From Acetobacteraceae bacterium (lineage in GTDB: Bacteria > Pseudomonadota > Alphaproteobacteria > Acetobacterales > Acetobacteraceae), in the NCBI GenBank assembly GCA_030039695.1, contig JASHVB010000212.1, forward strand, positions 1 to 8,268: a DNA stretch of 8,268 nucleotides, written 5' to 3'. This document shows, piece after piece, positions 5,748 through 8,268 of this stretch (positions within the stretch are counted from its first letter, which is position 1; each line of letters opens with the position of its first letter). The translations under genes and the position numbers were made by a program. The notes below the pieces were generated by a model that saw only the letters and a program-made list of their open reading frames with translations, was not told the origin of the DNA and searched no databases.

Positions 5748-8027
5748 TCACAACAGTTGTTCGGCGCGGATGGGCAGTTCGCGCAGCCGCTTGCCCGTCG
5801 CGTGGAACACGGCATTCGCGACGGCCGCGTTCATGCCGACGATGCCGATCTCGCCGATCCCCTTCACGCCAAGCGGATTGACCCGCGTGTCGTGTTCCGG
5901 AACCATGATGATCTCGACGGAGGGCGCGTCGGCGTTCACCGGGACCATGTAGTCGGCAAGGTTGGTGTTGATCAGACGGGCCGACACCGGGTCCACCTCG
6001 GTCGCCTCGTGCAATGCGGACGAGATGCCCCAGATCGCGCCGCCCACATACTGGCTGCGGGCCGTGACCGGATTGACGATGTTGCCGGACGCGAACGCCG
6101 AGACCACGCGCGGCACGCGGATTTCTCGCGTCAGGCTGTGGACGCGCACTTCCACGCAATGCGCGCCGAAGGCATAGGCGGTGACGTCCTTGCGGCTGCC
6201 GCCCCGGCTCATGACGGGGCGGCCCTCGTAGAGCTGCGTGAGCGCAGTCGCGGGCAGGCCAGCGGGGATGTTTTCGGCATAGACCTCCAGACGGCCACCG
6301 GTGCGCGGCACGGCCTTGCTGAGCGGCTCGCTCTGCCCATTCGCGTGGCGCAGCGCACCGCCTGAGAGGGTGAGCGTTGCCGGGTCGGCGTCGTGGAACG
6401 GGCTGTCCTCGGCCTGCACGGCCGCCTCCGCCAGACGCCGCCTGATCTCCTCGCACGCCTTGACGACAACATGAGTGGTCGAGGCCGCGTTGTTCGAGCC
6501 ACCCGCCACCGGAACCGGTGGCAGGTCGCTGTCGCCCAGTTGCACTGTCACGTCCGACACCGCCAGGCCGAGCGCATGGGCGGCGGTGATGGCAATGGTG
6601 GTGTAGGCGCCGTTGCCGATCTCATGCGCCGCCATCGCCACATGCGCCCGCCCGGACGGCGTCAGCGAGATGCGCGCGGCCGCCGCCCCGATGTTGTTGG
6701 GATAGAACGAGGTGGCACAGCCATAGCCGACCAGCCAAACGCCGTCCCGCATCGAGGCGGGTTTTGGGTTGCGCCGATGCCAGCCGAATTTGTCTGCCGC
6801 CTGGTCGAAGCACGGCATCAACAGGCGGGAAGAGAACGGCAGGCCGGAGACCGGATCGGTCTGCGTGTCGTTGACACGGCGCAGCTCGATCGGATCCATG
6901 TTGAGCGCATAGGCCAGTTCGTCCATGGCGCTTTCCAGGGCGAACATGTAGGGCACCTCGGCCGGTGCCCGCATGAAGCCTGGCGTGCTGCGGTCGGCAT
7001 GCACGACGTTGACTGCCGTCGCGATGGCCGGCGCGGCATAGAGCCGGGACGTCGCCTCTACTCCGGCGACCTTGTAGCTGGAGGGGCGGGACGTCACCTC
7101 CCAGCCCTCGTGGAAGACGGAGGTCAGCTTGCCGTCCGGGGTCGCACTCAGCCGGACGTGCTGACGCGTCTCGGCTCGGAAGGTGGCAATGGTGAAGCCC
7201 TGTGCGCGGGTCGGCACCAGCTTGACCGGGCGGCCAAGGCGCCGGGCCGCCAGCGCAATCCAGGCGGTGCGGCCGGTGATGTTTCCTCGGGAGCCAAACG
7301 CGCCACCGACGAAGCGGGAGACGGTGCGCACATCCGCCGGGTCGATGCCAAGCTGCTTGGCGACTGCTGCCTTCAACCCCCACATGAACTGGGTCGGCTC
7401 GTAGATGGTTAGTTGCTTGCCATCCCAGGCACAGGTGGTGGTGAACAGTTCGATCGGGTTGTGGTGCTGCGTCGGCGTCGCGTAATGGACGTCGACCTTG
7501 ACCGGCGCAGCGGCGAAAGCCGCCGCCGCGGCGGCTTTCCTGGCGCCGCGATCACTTTCCACTGCCCCGCCGCCGCGTGCGGCCGACACGGCCTGCACCC
7601 GGACGCCGGGCGCGTCGAAGCTGGCGGACGCCGGTTCGGCCACGGTGTTCGCCCGGACCTTACCGGCTGCCTCGGTCGCTGCTTCGAACGTGTCGGCGAC
7701 CACGACGGCGATGATCTGGCCGTCATGCCAGATGCGGTTGCTTTCCAGCGTGGTGGTAGTGGGACCGCCATCCGGACCGGGCGGCGATTTGATCTGGTTG
7801 CCGACTGTCTCAAAGGTCAGGATGTCCAGCACCCCCGGAACCGCCTTTGCGGTGTTCAGGTCGAAGCCGGTGATATGGCCGCGCGCGATGTCGCTTGTGA
7901 CCAGACAGGCGAAAGCCGGGTTGGCAATCTGCTCGTCCGAGGCGTAGCGCGCCGCGCCGGTGACTTTTGCGACACCGTCAACGCGGGGCGTGGGCGTGCC
8001 GAACAGGATGGCAGGATCAATCGTCAT
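5748..8027 (-). CDS. Xanthine dehydrogenase/aldehyde oxidase-family molybdopterin-binding subunit
   Basis: A 759-aa catalytic large subunit of a three-part molybdenum hydroxylase, close in layout to E. coli PaoC (periplasmic aldehyde oxidoreductase). Residues about 12-130 are the a/b hammerhead domain (RVDGVAKVTGAARYASD). Residues about 175-755 bind the molybdenum cofactor: FVGGAFGSRG (240-248) is the conserved Gly-Gly-x-Phe-Gly loop, FMRAPAEVP (351-359) the substrate-channel segment, and GVKGIGEIG places the catalytic Glu at 726. It ends in the family's usual RELPIRAEQLL. The enzyme would oxidise an aldehyde or N-heterocycle using water as oxygen source, passing electrons to the FeS and FAD subunits. 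No signal peptide is present; in Pao-type enzymes the Tat signal is on the FeS subunit. An Ala-rich linker (about 163-174) joins the domains. The start lies 4 bases after the FAD-subunit stop, with a good ribosome site. No cofactor-insertion chaperone (XdhC/PaoD type) follows. Substrate cannot be named. Confidence 0.9.
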   Translation of the reverse strand: MTIDPAILFGTPTPRVDGVAKVTGAARYASDEQIANPAFACLVTSDIARGHITGFDLNTAKAVPGVLDILTFETVGNQIKSPPGPDGGPTTTTLESNRIWHDGQIIAVVVADTFEAATEAAGKVRANTVAEPASASFDAPGVRVQAVSAARGGGAVESDRGARKAAAAAAFAAAPVKVDVHYATPTQHHNPIELFTTTCAWDGKQLTIYEPTQFMWGLKAAVAKQLGIDPADVRTVSRFVGGAFGSRGNITGRTAWIALAARRLGRPVKLVPTRAQGFTIATFRAETRQHVRLSATPDGKLTSVFHEGWEVTSRPSSYKVAGVEATSRLYAAPAIATAVNVVHADRSTPGFMRAPAEVPYMFALESAMDELAYALNMDPIELRRVNDTQTDPVSGLPFSSRLLMPCFDQAADKFGWHRRNPKPASMRDGVWLVGYGCATSFYPNNIGAAAARISLTPSGRAHVAMAAHEIGNGAYTTIAITAAHALGLAVSDVTVQLGDSDLPPVPVAGGSNNAASTTHVVVKACEEIRRRLAEAAVQAEDSPFHDADPATLTLSGGALRHANGQSEPLSKAVPRTGGRLEVYAENIPAGLPATALTQLYEGRPVMSRGGSRKDVTAYAFGAHCVEVRVHSLTREIRVPRVVSAFASGNIVNPVTARSQYVGGAIWGISSALHEATEVDPVSARLINTNLADYMVPVNADAPSVEIIMVPEHDTRVNPLGVKGIGEIGIVGMNAAVANAVFHATGKRLRELPIRAEQLL

Positions 8028-8031
8028 GTTG

Positions 8032-8268
8032 TCAGACCTTCCTGCTGGGCGTTGGCATTGCCTTGGCCTCCATCAGGGCGCGCACGACAGTCCGGCGGCC
8101 CAGTTCCAATTTGTAGTCGTTGTGGCCATGCCCGACGGCACCTTCCATCGCAGCCCGTCCGGCAGCCTTCGCTGAGGCCTCGGTGAGAGGCTTGCCGGTC
8201 AGCACGGCTTCCGCAACCTGAGCGCGCCAGGGACGATAGGCCATGCCGCCAAGACCGATGCGGACCTG
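8032..8268 (-). CDS. FAD-binding subunit of the same molybdenum hydroxylase (3' part)
   Basis: The last 78 codons of a gene that enters from the right edge, ending in TGA at 8034-8032. The translation (QVRIGLGGMAYRPWRAQVAE ... GKPLTEASAKAA ... DYKLELGRRTVVRAL) matches the C-terminal domain of CO dehydrogenase flavoprotein-like subunits: the R-x-x-L-G-G-x-A-x-R-P-W-R start, the G-K-P-L-T motif and the closing Y-K-x-E-L-x-R-R-T-V-V-R. It passes electrons between the FeS subunit and the final acceptor. It is transcribed with the Mo subunit gene 4 bases downstream. The FeS subunit gene is expected further right, outside the window. Confidence 0.88.
   Translation of the reverse strand, partial: QVRIGLGGMAYRPWRAQVAEAVLTGKPLTEASAKAAGRAAMEGAVGHGHNDYKLELGRRTVVRALMEAKAMPTPSRKV
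8037..8043 (-). promoter_or_regulatory. Ribosome binding site of the Mo-subunit gene
   Basis: On the minus strand AGGAAGG lies 9 bases before the ATG at 8027 and overlaps the last codons and stop region of the FAD-subunit gene, as in tightly coupled operons. It fixes the start of the large subunit. Confidence 0.65.

Noticed and set aside
5692..6456. Minus-strand open frame of 254 codons
   Set aside because: Out-of-register frame within the Mo subunit gene; Arg/Gly/Pro-rich with no family features.
6393..7412. Long plus-strand open frame of 339 codons
   Set aside because: It lies wholly antisense to the Mo subunit gene, is Arg/Gly/His-rich, and has no motif; a shadow of GC-rich coding sequence.
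7413..8186. Plus-strand open frame of 257 codons
   Set aside because: Antisense to the start of the Mo subunit gene and the end of the FAD subunit gene; shadow composition.
1..8268. CRISPR array, tRNA, rRNA or intact insertion sequence
   Set aside because: No regularly spaced repeats, no cloverleaf-like sequence and no transposase frame were seen on reading both strands.

Overview
The window is GC-rich with strong G/C third-position codon use. Its gene content fits an alphaproteobacterium, most likely of the Acetobacteraceae/Rhodospirillales type: a secreted glycosidase with an RTX-like tail, a molybdenum hydroxylase operon, and DUF1992 and DUF2784 proteins. The taxon is an inference from gene style; no rRNA or other marker gene is present.

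Layout from left to right. 1-549 holds no secure gene: a leftward reading frame that looks like the frameshifted remains of a gene, a perfect 11-bp inverted repeat over its ATG, and a rightward open frame of doubtful status. 550-2151 (minus) is a GH26-like glycoside hydrolase with a C-terminal RTX-like region and no N-terminal signal peptide, so it is probably a type I secretion substrate. 2152-2775 has no convincing gene but contains a bulged hairpin. 2776-3189 (minus) is a small DUF2784 membrane protein. 3190-3610 is the divergent intergenic region, with an AT-rich promoter-like island containing two overlapping TTGACA boxes. 3611-4477 (plus) is the most unusual gene: a predicted lipoprotein whose C-terminus is a well-preserved acyl carrier protein (ACP) fold in which the phosphopantetheine-accepting serine is alanine. 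4478-5067 is non-coding or decayed sequence with a short fragment resembling a short-chain dehydrogenase. 5068-5478 (plus) is a DUF1992 protein. 5479-5747 separates two convergent genes and carries two copies of an imperfect 15-bp repeat. 5748-8027 (minus) is the molybdopterin-binding subunit of a xanthine dehydrogenase/aldehyde oxidase-family enzyme. It sits 4 bases behind the 3' end of the FAD-binding subunit gene, which runs off the right edge.

Only the last two genes are clearly an operon, encoding two subunits of one enzyme. The others are single genes separated by long spacers with decayed sequence, as in an accessory or rearranged region. The best candidate for something undescribed is the exported, serine-less ACP-domain lipoprotein. 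No CRISPR array, tRNA, rRNA or intact mobile element was seen.
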